Positions 1-7,897 are shown, numbered from the stretch's first letter. The stretch is DNA of 64,000 nucleotides from AC-32 sp963719275 (GCA_963719275.1 CAVRBT010000006.1:124001-188000), one strand, 5' to 3'. Notes: generated by a model not told the origin, from the sequence alone. Made by a program: numbers and translations.

Positions 1-1
1 C

Positions 2-76
2 TTCGAGCTCGTCGGTGACGTCGCCCTCAAAGGAATTCCCCGGCCCGTCCGATTGCACAGGGCTGTGCGCGCCTAG
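2..76 (+). CDS. C-terminal end of a class III nucleotidyl cyclase (partial)
   Basis: The window opens inside a gene. The last 24 codons read FELVGDVALKGIPRPVRLHR and a short tail before TAG. The pattern of a hydrophobic strand, then LKG, then a PRPVRLH-like tail is the usual end of class III adenylate/guanylate cyclase catalytic domains. Only the extreme C-terminus is visible, so the activity and the rest of the domain architecture cannot be judged. It converges on the small genes on the other strand. Confidence 0.55.
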   Translation, partial: FELVGDVALKGIPRPVRLHRAVRA

Positions 77-110
77 GCCTTGCTCCTCCGTGACGCTTCG
101 ACGCTCCTCG

Positions 111-272
111 TCATGAGGCCCATGTCGACGACTTCCGGCGTCCTCCAAACAGGCGCCTCTTCTTACCCTTCTCCGGCCGCACGAGCGGGGTGCCAACGCT
201 CGCGGTGAGCTCTCTCTGGGCACGCTCCTGAGCGCCGCCCTCATCCTTGGGGTCGTTCGTGTCTTGAGTCAT
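111..272 (-). CDS. Small hypothetical protein, 53 aa
   Basis: An ATG at 272 is preceded by a strong GGAGG ribosome site about 7 nt upstream and overlaps the stop of the preceding zinc-ribbon gene as ATGA. The product starts MTQDTNDPKDEGG, is acidic and Gln/Glu-rich in its first half, and ends in a basic stretch (KGKKRRLFGGRRK). It has no membrane segment and I recognise no family. Third gene of a coupled run after the cold-shock gene; the basic tail may bind nucleic acid, but that is a guess. Confidence 0.55.
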   Translation of the reverse strand: MTQDTNDPKDEGGAQERAQRELTASVGTPLVRPEKGKKRRLFGGRRKSSTWAS

Positions 273-424
273 CTCCGCTCCTCCCGCTTTGGTGTCGCGT
301 GGATTTTCCAACTGGTGGTCCTGCACATTGGACAGGCGGGAAGTGCGCCGCTCACGATGATTCCGTAGCCGCATCTGGCGCACCGGAACTCGCTCGGGAT
401 CGCACGTGGCGACGAGACGGTCAC
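269..424 (-). CDS. Small zinc-ribbon protein, 51 aa
   Basis: Starts at a GTG that overlaps the cold-shock stop codon (GTGA) and ends overlapping the next gene's ATG (ATGA), so it sits in a translationally coupled three-gene run. The sequence carries FRCARCGYG and, 11 residues later, CPMCRTTSW: two CxxC knuckles about 13 residues apart, a rubredoxin-like zinc ribbon (Cys15, Cys18, Cys31, Cys34). The C-terminus is basic. Easily missed because of its size and GTG start. Metal binding is predicted from the motif; the partner is unknown, but coupling to an RNA-binding cold-shock protein suggests a nucleic-acid or translation role. Confidence 0.72.
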   Translation of the reverse strand: MTVSSPRAIPSEFRCARCGYGIIVSGALPACPMCRTTSWKIHATPKREERR

Positions 425-645
425 AGACTTCCCTTCAACGCCAGGGGCAGAACGTTGACGGCCTCTGGCCCCATGCCTCCCTCGCGCGGCTCAAACCCGA
501 CCCGTGCGCCTTTCGAGAGTGTCCGGGTACGCCAGTTGCCGACGATGCTGCCGCGGTGGACGAATAGATCCGTGCCATCCTCATCGGCGGTGATGAAGCC
601 GTAGCCGTTCTCTTCGTTGAACCACTTGACCGTTCCACTCGCCAA
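421..645 (-). CDS. Cold-shock protein (CspA family)
   Basis: A 74-residue single cold-shock domain. It begins ASGTVKWFNEENGYGF, with the RNP1-like stretch around residues 14-20 and the RNP2 motif LFVH near residues 27-30, the aromatic and basic residues that bind single-stranded RNA or DNA. The length is typical of the family. The start is a TTG with an AGGAGG ribosome site about 10 nt upstream. The C-terminal third is less conserved than usual. First gene of a run with the zinc-ribbon and 53-aa genes. Confidence 0.93.
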   Translation of the reverse strand: MASGTVKWFNEENGYGFITADEDGTDLFVHRGSIVGNWRTRTLSKGARVGFEPREGGMGPEAVNVLPLALKGSL

Positions 646-655
646 GAGAGAAGCA

Positions 656-961
656 CCTCCTAACCTTCCTTCTCTCTGCGATCAGGGAGCCCAGACGAGC
701 CTCCCTCGTGCACCAGGGCCAAATGTGACAGTCGAAAAGGGTACGAGCCTCGGCGGCTTCCGCGCTAAGCCCAACGCGCCCAGCGAGTTTAGCTGCGATC
801 CCCGCAGACCGCGGCTTCTCGTCGTGCGCCGAGGGCGGCTCAAGGGAGTGAAATAAGCCGACTGGCCCCGCGGCCAGGACCCCGGCCGAAAGCCCGAAGG
901 CCGCCGACGTGCTTCGACGCGCGAGGCAATGAGCCTAGGCGAACAGGATTCGACTGTAGGG
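656..961. other. Intergenic stretch without a recognised gene
   Basis: Between the cold-shock ribosome site and the hairpin after tRNA-Val I find no open frame with a plausible start, ribosome site and protein-like composition on either strand. The cold-shock promoter and leader should lie here, but no clear promoter hexamers stand out. Confidence 0.4.
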
Positions 962-983
962 CCAGCACCCTTGGGCATGCTGG
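962..983 (-). terminator. Hairpin downstream of tRNA-Val
   Basis: CCAGCA pairs with TGCTGG across a 10-nt loop about 30 nt beyond the tRNA 3' end. No T-run follows, so termination is only a suggestion. Confidence 0.35.
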
Positions 984-1011
984 AAGGCCGTCATTGCGGC
1001 GGGTTTTCTCA

Positions 1012-1083
1012 TGGGCGTGACTGGGATCGAACCAGTGACCTCCCGCGTGTGAAGCGGGCGCTCTCCCGCTGAGCTACACGCCC
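1012..1083 (-). tRNA. tRNA-Val (anticodon CAC)
   Basis: A 72-nt cloverleaf reads from GGGCGTG to CACGCCC plus discriminator A. D-arm GCTC/GAGC, anticodon stem CCCGC/GCGGG with loop TTCACAC (anticodon CAC), and T-arm with TTCGATC are all present. The 3' CCA is not encoded. Confidence 0.97.
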
Positions 1084-1167
1084 AGGAGGCGTAGCTTAGC
1101 CGCGGATCGACACCCCGTCTCACGGCCGGAGGCGGCCGCGCCGGCACGGCTGACGAGAGGCCGCTGG

Positions 1168-1173
1168 TACCAT
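1168..1173 (+). promoter_or_regulatory. -10 element of the SRP RNA gene
   Basis: TACCAT lies 7 nt before the first base of the SRP RNA helix. Confidence 0.55.
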
Positions 1174-1180
1174 CGGCGCC

Positions 1181-1299
1181 GCCGCGGGCTCGGGCCGGGA
1201 CCCGTGCGGTGGGAGCTTCCGAACCGCGTCAGATCCGGGAGGAAGCAGCGCTAAGGAATGCCTCCCAGGCGCGCGGTGCGCCCGGCCCGAGGCCGCGGC
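1181..1299 (+). ncRNA. ffs: Signal recognition particle RNA, small bacterial (4.5S-like) form
   Basis: The conserved apical domain is clear: GTCAGATCC, a GGGA tetraloop at 1237-1240, then GGAAGCAGCG, matching the Ffh-binding helix 8 consensus. The ends form a long closing helix: 1181-1199 pairs with 1281-1299 over 19 positions with one mismatch, which fixes the boundaries. It scaffolds Ffh to target nascent membrane proteins. The tetraloop is GGGA rather than the common GGAA but still fits GNRA. It sits just upstream of dnaX, an arrangement seen in many Gram-positive genomes. Confidence 0.95.
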
Positions 1300-1322
1300 G
1301 CTTTCTTCCGAGAGGCCTTCGA

Positions 1323-1328
1323 TAGAGT
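1323..1328 (+). promoter_or_regulatory. -10 element for dnaX
   Basis: TAGAGT, 6 nt before the dnaX GTG; implies a leaderless or nearly leaderless transcript. Confidence 0.6.
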
Positions 1329-1334
1329 CGCGAC

Positions 1335-2927
1335 GTGGCCGCGCTGTACCGGAAGTACCGCCCGCAGGATTTCGACGAGGTCGTGGGCCAGGAGGCGGTG
1401 ACGCGGACGCTGCGCAACGCGATCGCGCACGGTCAGATCAGGCAGGCGTATCTCTTCGCCGGCCCGCGCGGCACCGGGAAGACATCGCTCGCGCGCATCC
1501 TCGCGAAGGCACTCAACTGCGAGCAGGGCCCGACGCCGACGCCCGACAAGACCTGCCACGTGTGCCGCGCGATCGCGGACGGTACTTCCCTCGACGTGAT
1601 CGAGATGGACGCGGCCTCACAGCGCGGGATCGACGACATTCGCGAGATCCGGGAGCGCGTCGTGCTCCAGCCCGTCGAAGGGCGCTACAAGGTCTACATC
1701 CTCGACGAGGCGCACCAGCTCACAGACGCCGCCTTCAACGCGCTGCTGAAGCTGATCGAGGAGCCTCCGCCGCACCTCGTCTTCGTCTTCTGCACGACCG
1801 ACCTCGGGAAGATGCTGCCGACCGTCCGCTCGCGCTGCCAGACGTTCGTCTTCTCGCGGCCGCGGCTGCCCGAGCTCGTGCAGGTGCTGCGACGGGTGGC
1901 GGACGGCGAGGGGATCGAGGCGCCGGACGCGGCGCTGTCGCTGATCGCGCGGGCGGCGCGCGGCGCATACCGCGACGCCGTCTCGACGTTGGATCAGCTC
2001 GCTGCCGCCACCGAGAACCAGGTCACGGTGCAGGCGGTCCTGCAGCTGCTCGGCGCGGTGGAGGAGGAAGCGTTGTTCAGGTTGTGCGACCTGGTGGTTG
2101 ATCGCGACACCGCCGGCGCGCTGACGTTCGTCGAGGAGCTCTCGGAGCAGGGCCAGGATCTCGGGCGGCTCGTGACCGACTTGCTCGAGCACCTGCGCCA
2201 CCTGCTGCTCGTCCAGCACATGGGCGAGGTGCCGGACTCTCTGCCGGTCACCGAGGAGACCCGCGAGCGGCTGCGCGAGCAGGCGAACCAGCTCGGCGAG
2301 GCAACGGTTCTGCGGCTCTGCGACCTGCTGGCCGTGGCCGTCGAGGACATGCGCCAGGGCGGCGATCCGCGCCTGCCGCTCGAGCTCGCGCTCGTCAAGG
2401 TGACCCGGCCGGCTGCGGACCTGTCGCGCGAGTCCGTTGGTTATCGCCTAGAGCAGCTGGAGGCCCGCCATTCCGCAGACAGCGGAATGGCTCGTACACC
2501 TGCTGGTCCGGAGGTCACCCCGGAGCCGAAGGAGAGCCACGCCACGGCGCCTCCGGACGTGGACCTCGAGCAGCTGCAGGAGGCGTGGCAGCGGACGATC
2601 CTGCCGGCGGTCGAGGAGAAGTCGATCCCGACCGCGTCGGTGCTGCGCGAGGCGCACCCGAAGGATCTCGCCGGCGACACGCTCACCGTCGAGTTTCCGC
2701 GCACCGCGTCGTTCCACCGGGAGCTGGCCGAGGAGCCGAAGAACGCGACCCTCCTTGCCGAGGCGCTCTACGAGGTCACGGGCCGGCACCTCGCGCTCGA
2801 GTTCGAGGTCGGCGAGAAGGGCGAGGCCGAGGAGGAGCCCGCGCCCGACGAGCCGGTGAGCGAGGAGGAGATCATCGAGCTGATGAAAGGCACCTTCGAC
2901 GCCCGCGAGGTGAGCGACGAGACATGA
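1335..2927 (+). CDS. dnaX: DNA polymerase III subunit gamma/tau
   Basis: A 530-residue clamp-loader ATPase. It begins ALYRKYRPQDFDEVVGQ, with Walker A GPRGTGKTS at 43-51, Walker B around YILDEAHQL, sensor-1 VFCTTD and the SRC motif with the arginine finger (VRSRCQTF). The C-terminal half has a polymerase III tau-like segment and an acidic tail. The zinc module between Walker A and B keeps Cys62, Cys74 and Cys77, but the position usually held by the fourth Cys is Asp71. It is followed by ybaB and recR, the classic dnaX-ybaB-recR cluster, with a cNMP protein inserted. No clear slippery site for a short gamma form was seen. Confidence 0.96.
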   Translation: MAALYRKYRPQDFDEVVGQEAVTRTLRNAIAHGQIRQAYLFAGPRGTGKTSLARILAKALNCEQGPTPTPDKTCHVCRAIADGTSLDVIEMDAASQRGIDDIREIRERVVLQPVEGRYKVYILDEAHQLTDAAFNALLKLIEEPPPHLVFVFCTTDLGKMLPTVRSRCQTFVFSRPRLPELVQVLRRVADGEGIEAPDAALSLIARAARGAYRDAVSTLDQLAAATENQVTVQAVLQLLGAVEEEALFRLCDLVVDRDTAGALTFVEELSEQGQDLGRLVTDLLEHLRHLLLVQHMGEVPDSLPVTEETRERLREQANQLGEATVLRLCDLLAVAVEDMRQGGDPRLPLELALVKVTRPAADLSRESVGYRLEQLEARHSADSGMARTPAGPEVTPEPKESHATAPPDVDLEQLQEAWQRTILPAVEEKSIPTASVLREAHPKDLAGDTLTVEFPRTASFHRELAEEPKNATLLAEALYEVTGRHLALEFEVGEKGEAEEEPAPDEPVSEEEIIELMKGTFDAREVSDET

Positions 2928-3244
2928 GCATGGACTTGAACAAGATGATGCAGCAGATGCAGGAAATGCAGGCCCAGATGCAGCAGGCCCAGGAGGAGCT
3001 GAAGAACGAGACCGTCGAAGCCACGGCCGGCGGCGGGATGGTCAAGGTCATCGCGACCGGCGGCGGCGAGATCAAGGAGATCACGATCGACCCGAAGGCG
3101 ATCGACCCCGACGACCCGGAGATGCTCGCCGACATGGTGGTCGCCGCCGTGAACGAGGCGCTGCGCTCCTCGCAGAGCCTGATGGAGTCGAAGCTCGGGC
3201 CCGCGCTCGGCGGCCTGCACGGCCTCGGGCTGCCGGGCCTGTGA
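2924..3244 (+). CDS. ybaB: Nucleoid-associated protein, YbaB/EbfC family
   Basis: 106 residues, starting at an ATG that overlaps the dnaX stop (ATGA). The N-terminus is a Met/Gln-rich helix (MQEMQAQMQQAQEELKN), followed by the family core with GGGMVKV, the ITIDPKAIDP segment and VNEAL. These proteins form dimers with tweezer-like helices that bind DNA. The dnaX-ybaB-recR neighbourhood is typical. The C-terminus ends in a Gly/Leu-rich tail common in the family. Confidence 0.94.
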   Translation: MSMDLNKMMQQMQEMQAQMQQAQEELKNETVEATAGGGMVKVIATGGGEIKEITIDPKAIDPDDPEMLADMVVAAVNEALRSSQSLMESKLGPALGGLHGLGLPGL

Positions 3245-3660
3245 CCGAGACGGGCGTCGACGCCCTCCGCCGGGTGCCGCTGTTCGTCGGCCTCGCCGAC
3301 GACGACCTCGCCGCGATCGCCCAGGCTGCGAGCGAGGTCGAGGTGCCGGCAGGCCAGCTGCTCGTGCAGCCCGGCCAGGCCGGAACGGGCATGTTCTTCA
3401 TCGCCGAGGGAACGGCGGTGGTCGAGACGAAGCGCGACCACGTCGAGCTCGGGCCCGGCCAGTTCTTCGGCGAGCTAGCACTGATGAAGCCGGACGCGAT
3501 CCGCACCGCGCGCGTGCGCGCGAAGACCCCGCTGCGCTGCCTCGCCCTCGACCGGGCGAGCTTCCGCGGCCTGGTGGCGACGCACCCGGAGGTCGCTGCA
3601 TCGTTGATCGAGGTCGCCCTCGGCCGGCTGGCCGAGAACGCCGGCGTCTCCGACGACTAG
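3241..3660 (+). CDS. Cyclic nucleotide-binding domain protein
   Basis: 139 residues forming one Crp/PKA-type cNMP-binding beta-barrel without a DNA-binding or kinase domain. The phosphate-binding cassette reads FFGELALMKPDAIRTARVRA, with the Gly-Glu and the Arg-Thr-Ala that contact cyclic nucleotide phosphate. The GTG start overlaps the ybaB stop (GTGA), so it is coupled to the dnaX-ybaB operon. Its partner is unknown. The end of a nucleotidyl cyclase lies 3 kb upstream, which may or may not be related. Confidence 0.85.
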   Translation: MTETGVDALRRVPLFVGLADDDLAAIAQAASEVEVPAGQLLVQPGQAGTGMFFIAEGTAVVETKRDHVELGPGQFFGELALMKPDAIRTARVRAKTPLRCLALDRASFRGLVATHPEVAASLIEVALGRLAENAGVSDD

Positions 3661-3666
3661 CCCAGG

Positions 3667-3672
3667 CACAAT
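3667..3672 (+). promoter_or_regulatory. Possible -10 element for recR
   Basis: CACAAT, 6 nt before the GTG of recR; weaker match than the other TANNNT hexamers. Confidence 0.4.
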
Positions 3673-3678
3673 GGGCCG

Positions 3679-4269
3679 GTGTTCAGCCCGTCGGTCGAGA
3701 ACCTCGTCGCGCAACTAACGCGCCTGCCGGGCGTCGGCCAGCGCACGGCGCAGCGGCTCGCGTTCCACCTGCTGCGCGTGCCGAAGGAGGAGGCGCTCGC
3801 GCTCGCGCAGGCGCTCGAGGAGGTCAAGGAGCGCGTCCGCTTCTGCCGCGAGTGCGGCAACCTCACAGAGGAGGAGACCTGCGAGATCTGCCGCGACACG
3901 CGGCGCGACCACACGATCGTCTGCGTCGTCGAGCAGCCGGCGGACCTGATCTCGGTCGAGCGCACGCATGAGTACCGCGGGCTCTACCACGTGCTCGGCG
4001 GCTCGCTCTCGCCCCTGGACGGCGTCGAGCCGGAACACCTGCGCATCGACGAGCTGCTGGGCCGCGTCGAGCGGAACGGCGTCGAGGAGGTGGTGCTCGC
4101 GACGAACCCGAACATGACCGGCGAAGCGACCGCCGCCTACCTCGCCGACCGGCTCCGCGGCCGCGTCCGTGTGACGCGCCTGGCGAGCGGCCTTCCGGTC
4201 GGCGCCGACCTCGAATACGCCGACGAGGTCACCCTCGGCAGGGCGCTGAGCGGCCGCCGAGAAATGTAG
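3679..4269 (+). CDS. recR: Recombination mediator protein RecR
   Basis: 196 residues, family-typical length. The helix-hairpin-helix (LPGVGQRTAQRLAFHLL) is at the N-terminus, a four-Cys zinc finger at 56, 59, 68 and 71 (CREC...CEIC), then a Toprim domain with VVEQPADL and the YRGLYHVLGG motif. RecR works with RecO/RecF to load RecA at gaps. It starts with GTG and lies 18 nt after the cNMP-binding gene. Confidence 0.96.
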   Translation: MFSPSVENLVAQLTRLPGVGQRTAQRLAFHLLRVPKEEALALAQALEEVKERVRFCRECGNLTEEETCEICRDTRRDHTIVCVVEQPADLISVERTHEYRGLYHVLGGSLSPLDGVEPEHLRIDELLGRVERNGVEEVVLATNPNMTGEATAAYLADRLRGRVRVTRLASGLPVGADLEYADEVTLGRALSGRREM

Positions 4270-4282
4270 GAACACTTCCAAC

Positions 4283-5533
4283 GTGACTGCGACGGAATTC
4301 GAGCCACTCCCCGCGCTCGAGGGCGCCGAGCCGCGCCTCGGCACGGTGGTGATGAAGTTCGGGGGGACGTCCGTCGGCGACCCGCAGAAGCTGAAGGACG
4401 TCGCGCGGCGGCTCGTCGAGGCGCGTGCGGCCGGCAACCGCGTCGTGGCGGTGCTCTCGGCGATGGGCGACACGACCGACGACCTCGTCCGCCTCGCCTA
4501 CGAGGTTTCGCCGCGGCCCAAGCCGCGCGAGCTGGACATGCTGATCTCGGTCGGCGAGCGAATCTCCTGTGCGCTCGCGGCGATGGCGATCCACGATCTC
4601 GGCGCCGAGGCGATCTCGCTGACCGGCTCCCAGGCGGGGATCGTCACCGACACCGTCCACGGCCGGGCCAAGATCGTGGACGTCCGCGCGCGCCGCATCC
4701 ACGAGGCGCTCGACCAGGACAAGATCGTGCTCGTCGCCGGCTTCCAGGGCGTCTCGACCGACTACGACATCACGACGCTCGGCCGCGGCGGCTCCGACAC
4801 CACTGCGGTTGCGCTCGCGGCCGCGCTGGGCGCGCAGGTCTGCGAGATCTACACGGACGTGAAGGGTGTCTTCACCGCCGATCCGCGGCTCGTCCCGAGC
4901 GCCCGCAAGCTGCACGCCGTCAGCTACGAGGAGATGCTGGAGATGGCGGCATCGGGCGCGAAGGTGCTGCAGGTACGCTCGGTCGAGGTCGCGCGGAACC
5001 ACGACGTCAAGCTGCACGTGCGCTCAACGTTCTCGTCCGAGGACGGAACCTGGGTTCGCGAGGAGGACGATCGGATGCTCGAGAAGGCGCTCATCTCCGG
5101 GGTCACACACACGCGGGAGGAGACGCTCTACCGCGTCTCGGGCACGACGGCCTCGCGGCTCTTTTCCTCACTCGCCGACGCGGGTGTGAACGTCGACACG
5201 ATCGTGCAGACGGGGCCGGAGATCGTCTTCTCTGCACCGACCGACGACCGGGACGCGGCGGTCGACGTGCTCGACGGGCTCGCGGTCGAATGGAGCTCGC
5301 GCGACGACCTCGGCAAGGTCAGCGTCATCGGGGCCGGGATGAAGAGCCATCCGGGCGTCGCGGCCAAGGCCTTCGAGACCCTGGCACAGGCCGGGATCGA
5401 GCCCGAGGTCGTGACGACGTCGCCGATCAAGATCGCCTGCCACGTCCGTACCGAACAGGTCGACGAGGCCGTGGTCGTGCTGCACCGGGCGTTCGAGCTC
5501 GACACGCCCGAGGCGGAGCGCCGGCATGCCTAG
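4283..5533 (+). CDS. lysC: Aspartate kinase
   Basis: 416 residues. It catalyses the first step of the aspartate family (Lys, Met, Thr, diaminopimelate): aspartate plus ATP to aspartyl phosphate. The kinase signature KFGGTSVGD begins at residue 25, and TTLGRGGSDTTA and the YTDVKGVFTADPR segment follow. The C-terminal third holds two ACT domains, the usual site of allosteric control by lysine or threonine. GTG start; a short N-terminal extension precedes the kinase motif. Its 3' end overlaps asd by 8 nt. Confidence 0.95.
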   Translation: MTATEFEPLPALEGAEPRLGTVVMKFGGTSVGDPQKLKDVARRLVEARAAGNRVVAVLSAMGDTTDDLVRLAYEVSPRPKPRELDMLISVGERISCALAAMAIHDLGAEAISLTGSQAGIVTDTVHGRAKIVDVRARRIHEALDQDKIVLVAGFQGVSTDYDITTLGRGGSDTTAVALAAALGAQVCEIYTDVKGVFTADPRLVPSARKLHAVSYEEMLEMAASGAKVLQVRSVEVARNHDVKLHVRSTFSSEDGTWVREEDDRMLEKALISGVTHTREETLYRVSGTTASRLFSSLADAGVNVDTIVQTGPEIVFSAPTDDRDAAVDVLDGLAVEWSSRDDLGKVSVIGAGMKSHPGVAAKAFETLAQAGIEPEVVTTSPIKIACHVRTEQVDEAVVVLHRAFELDTPEAERRHA

Positions 5534-6455
5534 GGTCGGGGTGATCGGGGCGACCGGCGCGGTCGGGCGCGTGGTCGTCGAGCTGCTCGGAGAGCGCGGC
5601 TTCGACGATGTGCGGCTGTTCGCCTCGGCGCGCTCGGCCGGCACCGAGATCGGCGGCCGCGTCGTCGAGGAGGCGACGCCCGACGCACTTGCAGCGGGCG
5701 ACCTCGACGTCTGCCTCTTCTCCGTCGGCGCGAGCGCGAGCCGCGAGCTCGTGCCGCATGCCGTCCGCGGCGGAGCCGTGTGCGTCGACAAGTCCGCGGC
5801 GTTTCGGCTCGAGGACGGCGTCCCGCTCCTCGTTCCGGAGGTGAACGGCGAACGGGCCCGCGAGCACGACGGCGTGATCGCGAATCCGAACTGCTGCGCG
5901 ATCCCGCTGACGCTCGTGCTGAAGCCGCTCCACGACGCGGCCGGCCTGCGAACGGTGCGCGTCGCGACCTACCAGTCCGCGTCGGGCAAGGGCGCCCAAC
6001 GGCTCCAGCGGCTGCTCGAGGAGCCGCAGGCCGAGCACGACCTCGAGGCCGACTGGGACTTCGACGGCGAGGAGTTCGACGAGGAAGTGAAGCTCCGTGA
6101 GGAGACGCGGAAGATCCTCGAGCTACCGGAGCTGCCCGTCAGCGCGACCTGCGTGCGTGTTCCCGTGCCCGTCGGCCACGCGGAATCCGTCTGGATCGAA
6201 ACCGAGGAGCCGCTCGAGCCGACACGGGCCCGCGAGCTCCTGGCCGCCGCGCCGTCGGTGCGCGTCGAGGACTTCCCGAGCCCGCGCCGGGCCGCCGGTG
6301 CCGACGACGCGTTTGTCGGCAGGATCCGCCGCGATCCCGCCGCCGCGAACGGCCTCACGCTCTTCATCGCCTGCGACAACCTGCGCAAGGGTGCCGCGCT
6401 GAACGGCATCCAGATCGCGGAGCTCGCCCTCGCACAGCGCGCGGTGGCGGCCTAA
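5526..6455 (+). CDS. asd: Aspartate-semialdehyde dehydrogenase
   Basis: 309 residues. It reduces aspartyl phosphate to the semialdehyde with NADPH. The nucleotide loop GATGAVG is at residues 8-14, the catalytic Cys lies in NPNCC (Cys123), and a VPVGHAESVWIE segment carries the active-site His. Slightly shorter than the common 330-350 residues. The ATG lies inside the end of lysC, so the two enzymes of consecutive steps are translationally coupled. Confidence 0.94.
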   Translation: MPRVGVIGATGAVGRVVVELLGERGFDDVRLFASARSAGTEIGGRVVEEATPDALAAGDLDVCLFSVGASASRELVPHAVRGGAVCVDKSAAFRLEDGVPLLVPEVNGERAREHDGVIANPNCCAIPLTLVLKPLHDAAGLRTVRVATYQSASGKGAQRLQRLLEEPQAEHDLEADWDFDGEEFDEEVKLREETRKILELPELPVSATCVRVPVPVGHAESVWIETEEPLEPTRARELLAAAPSVRVEDFPSPRRAAGADDAFVGRIRRDPAAANGLTLFIACDNLRKGAALNGIQIAELALAQRAVAA

Positions 6456-6497
6456 AACTCTCAAGACACAGCCGCAACGAGCCGATATGTAGGCCGG

Positions 6498-6971
6498 ATG
6501 CGGCCCGCACGACTTGACCACACCTTTTTCGAGAACGAGCCTCGCTCGCATCTCGGTGCGCTGCTCCTGCGCAAGGGGCTCCTCACGCACGACGAGCTCG
6601 ACCGCGCGCTCGAGGAGCGCGAGCAGGGCGAGTTGCTCGGCGAGGCGCTCGTGCGGCTGCGCATCTGCTTCGAGGACGACATCGCTCGTGTGCTGGCCGA
6701 GCAGGCGAACGTGGAGTTCGTGGACATCGGCATCACCTCGGTCGACATCCGCGCCGTCGGCATGCTGTCGTGGCGGGAGGCCGAGGAGCTCCGCGCGATC
6801 CCGATCCGGCTGCACTCGGACGACACCGTCTCGGTGGCCGTTGCCGACCCGACCGACGACTCCCTCCTCGCGACCCTGAAGCTCGCCCTCGGCGGCCGCG
6901 ACGTGCGGCTGTTCGTGACGACGCCCTCCGCGCTGCGCGCGGCCTGGGCCACCGCCTACCCGTACCGCTAA
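6498..6971 (+). CDS. Stand-alone MshEN / GspE N-terminal domain protein
   Basis: 157 residues, with no ATPase domain after it. The first half has the repeating helices of the MshEN domain: LGALLLRKGLLTHDELDRAL followed by LLGEALVRLRI, the two motifs that bind c-di-GMP in MshE-type pilus ATPases. The Arg that normally opens each RLG motif is missing (HLG and LLG here), so c-di-GMP binding is uncertain. The second half resembles the T2SSE N-terminal region (VAVADPTDDSLL). It may act as a detached sensor or adaptor. The coding end overlaps the convergent GNAT gene by 4 nt. Confidence 0.75.
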   Translation: MRPARLDHTFFENEPRSHLGALLLRKGLLTHDELDRALEEREQGELLGEALVRLRICFEDDIARVLAEQANVEFVDIGITSVDIRAVGMLSWREAEELRAIPIRLHSDDTVSVAVADPTDDSLLATLKLALGGRDVRLFVTTPSALRAAWATAYPYR

Positions 6972-7597
6972 GGCCTGCGCGGAACCGGTTCCGGCTCCGG
7001 CAGCAGCACGTGTCGGAGCGACCGCAGGAGCTTCGCGCGCTTCCCCTCTTCCAGTACCGGCACAAGCCCTCCGAGCTCGAGCCGCGCCAGCCCGACGGGG
7101 CCGGCCGAGCGCATGATCCGGAAGCCGAAGTCGGCGAGGAAGTCGTGCGGGAAGACCGTGCGGTGCACGAGGAAGCGCTCGTAGTCCGACTCGCGATCCG
7201 GGTAGTGGTACGCGAAGGCTTCGAGAGCGGCCGCGCCCCGGCCCTTCGCCTCGCCGATCGCGGCGAGGAAGAGCGACTGCAGCACCCACGGGCTCGTGCG
7301 GTCGACGAGGTAGGCACACGTCACGAGCACCGCGTCGTCGGAGGGCGGCCCCGCCGGCATCTCAGTCGCGCGCGGGAACAACGCCGCCGGACCGTACTGC
7401 ATCGAGCCGAGCGCGCCGCCGTCGTCGTCGTAGTAGATCGTTCCCCAGGCGCCGAACTCGGTCTCGGCCTTCTCGATCCAGCGCTGCTTGTCGGGCACGC
7501 GGGCGGCGGTGCGCGACTGCCACCACACGCAGCCGTGACAGACCGAAGGCGCCGTCTCGAGGGTCGCGCCGGTCAGGCCGGCGATGCGAATGCTCAC
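6968..7597 (-). CDS. GNAT-like acetyltransferase domain protein
   Basis: 209 residues from a GTG that overlaps the stop of the Asp23 gene (GTGA). The N-terminal part has a CHGCVWWQ motif and an alpha/beta pattern with a central YDDDGGALGSMQYGP stretch that fits a GNAT N-acetyltransferase fold. A later segment, VTCAYLVD and GEAKGRGAAALEAFA, would be the acetyl-CoA-binding strand and helix. Substrate unknown. A longer upstream frame exists, but its Arg-rich sequence is the shadow of the Asp23 gene. Confidence 0.6.
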   Translation of the reverse strand: MSIRIAGLTGATLETAPSVCHGCVWWQSRTAARVPDKQRWIEKAETEFGAWGTIYYDDDGGALGSMQYGPAALFPRATEMPAGPPSDDAVLVTCAYLVDRTSPWVLQSLFLAAIGEAKGRGAAALEAFAYHYPDRESDYERFLVHRTVFPHDFLADFGFRIMRSAGPVGLARLELGGLVPVLEEGKRAKLLRSLRHVLLPEPEPVPRRP

Positions 7598-7890
7598 GGG
7601 CCGGCGATCTCGTCGACGACGACGTCCACCGCACGGGGCCTCGCTCCGGCCATGCGCTCGAGGTAGTCGGCCACCCGCCGCTGCACCTCCTGGCCGACCT
7701 CGCGAGCGGGAGCTCCCCATTCCAGCTCGAGATGCAGCTCGACGGTCACCGGCCGCTCGCCCGTCACGCGCACCGCGCCCTGGCGCGGCAGCCGTCCTTC
7801 GACCAGCCCGGCGACGCCCTCGACCTCCCGAGCCGCGTCGGCCGCATAGCTGGCGAGCACGTCGGTGGCGACGCTCGCGCTGCCCTCCAT
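7594..7890 (-). CDS. Asp23/Gls24 family envelope stress protein
   Basis: 98 residues starting MEGSASVATDVLASYAADAA. The two-strand core, VEGRLPRQGAVRVTGERPVTVELHLELEWG, followed by a helix ending VADYLERMAG is the Asp23/Gls24 (DUF322) pattern. The upstream ATG at 7959 was not chosen because a TACAAT -10 hexamer lies 7 nt before the ATG at 7890. Asp23-like proteins are often membrane- or wall-associated and stress-induced. The next gene is coupled to it. Confidence 0.82.
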   Translation of the reverse strand: MEGSASVATDVLASYAADAAREVEGVAGLVEGRLPRQGAVRVTGERPVTVELHLELEWGAPAREVGQEVQRRVADYLERMAGARPRAVDVVVDEIAGP

Positions 7891-7897
7891 CAGCCCG

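Noticed and set aside
617..856. Open frame upstream of the cold-shock gene on the plus strand
   Set aside because: It overlaps the csp leader antisense, has no ribosome site and shows no protein-like pattern.
940..965. TCGAATCC with flanking ACAG/CTGT, like a tRNA T-arm, near tRNA-Val; possible attachment-site remnant
   Set aside because: No acceptor partner, no integrase nearby and no duplicated tRNA end; the match is too short.
6498..6971. Full type II secretion or type IV pilus ATPase
   Set aside because: The gene stops after the MshEN-like N-terminal domain; no Walker motifs follow in any frame.
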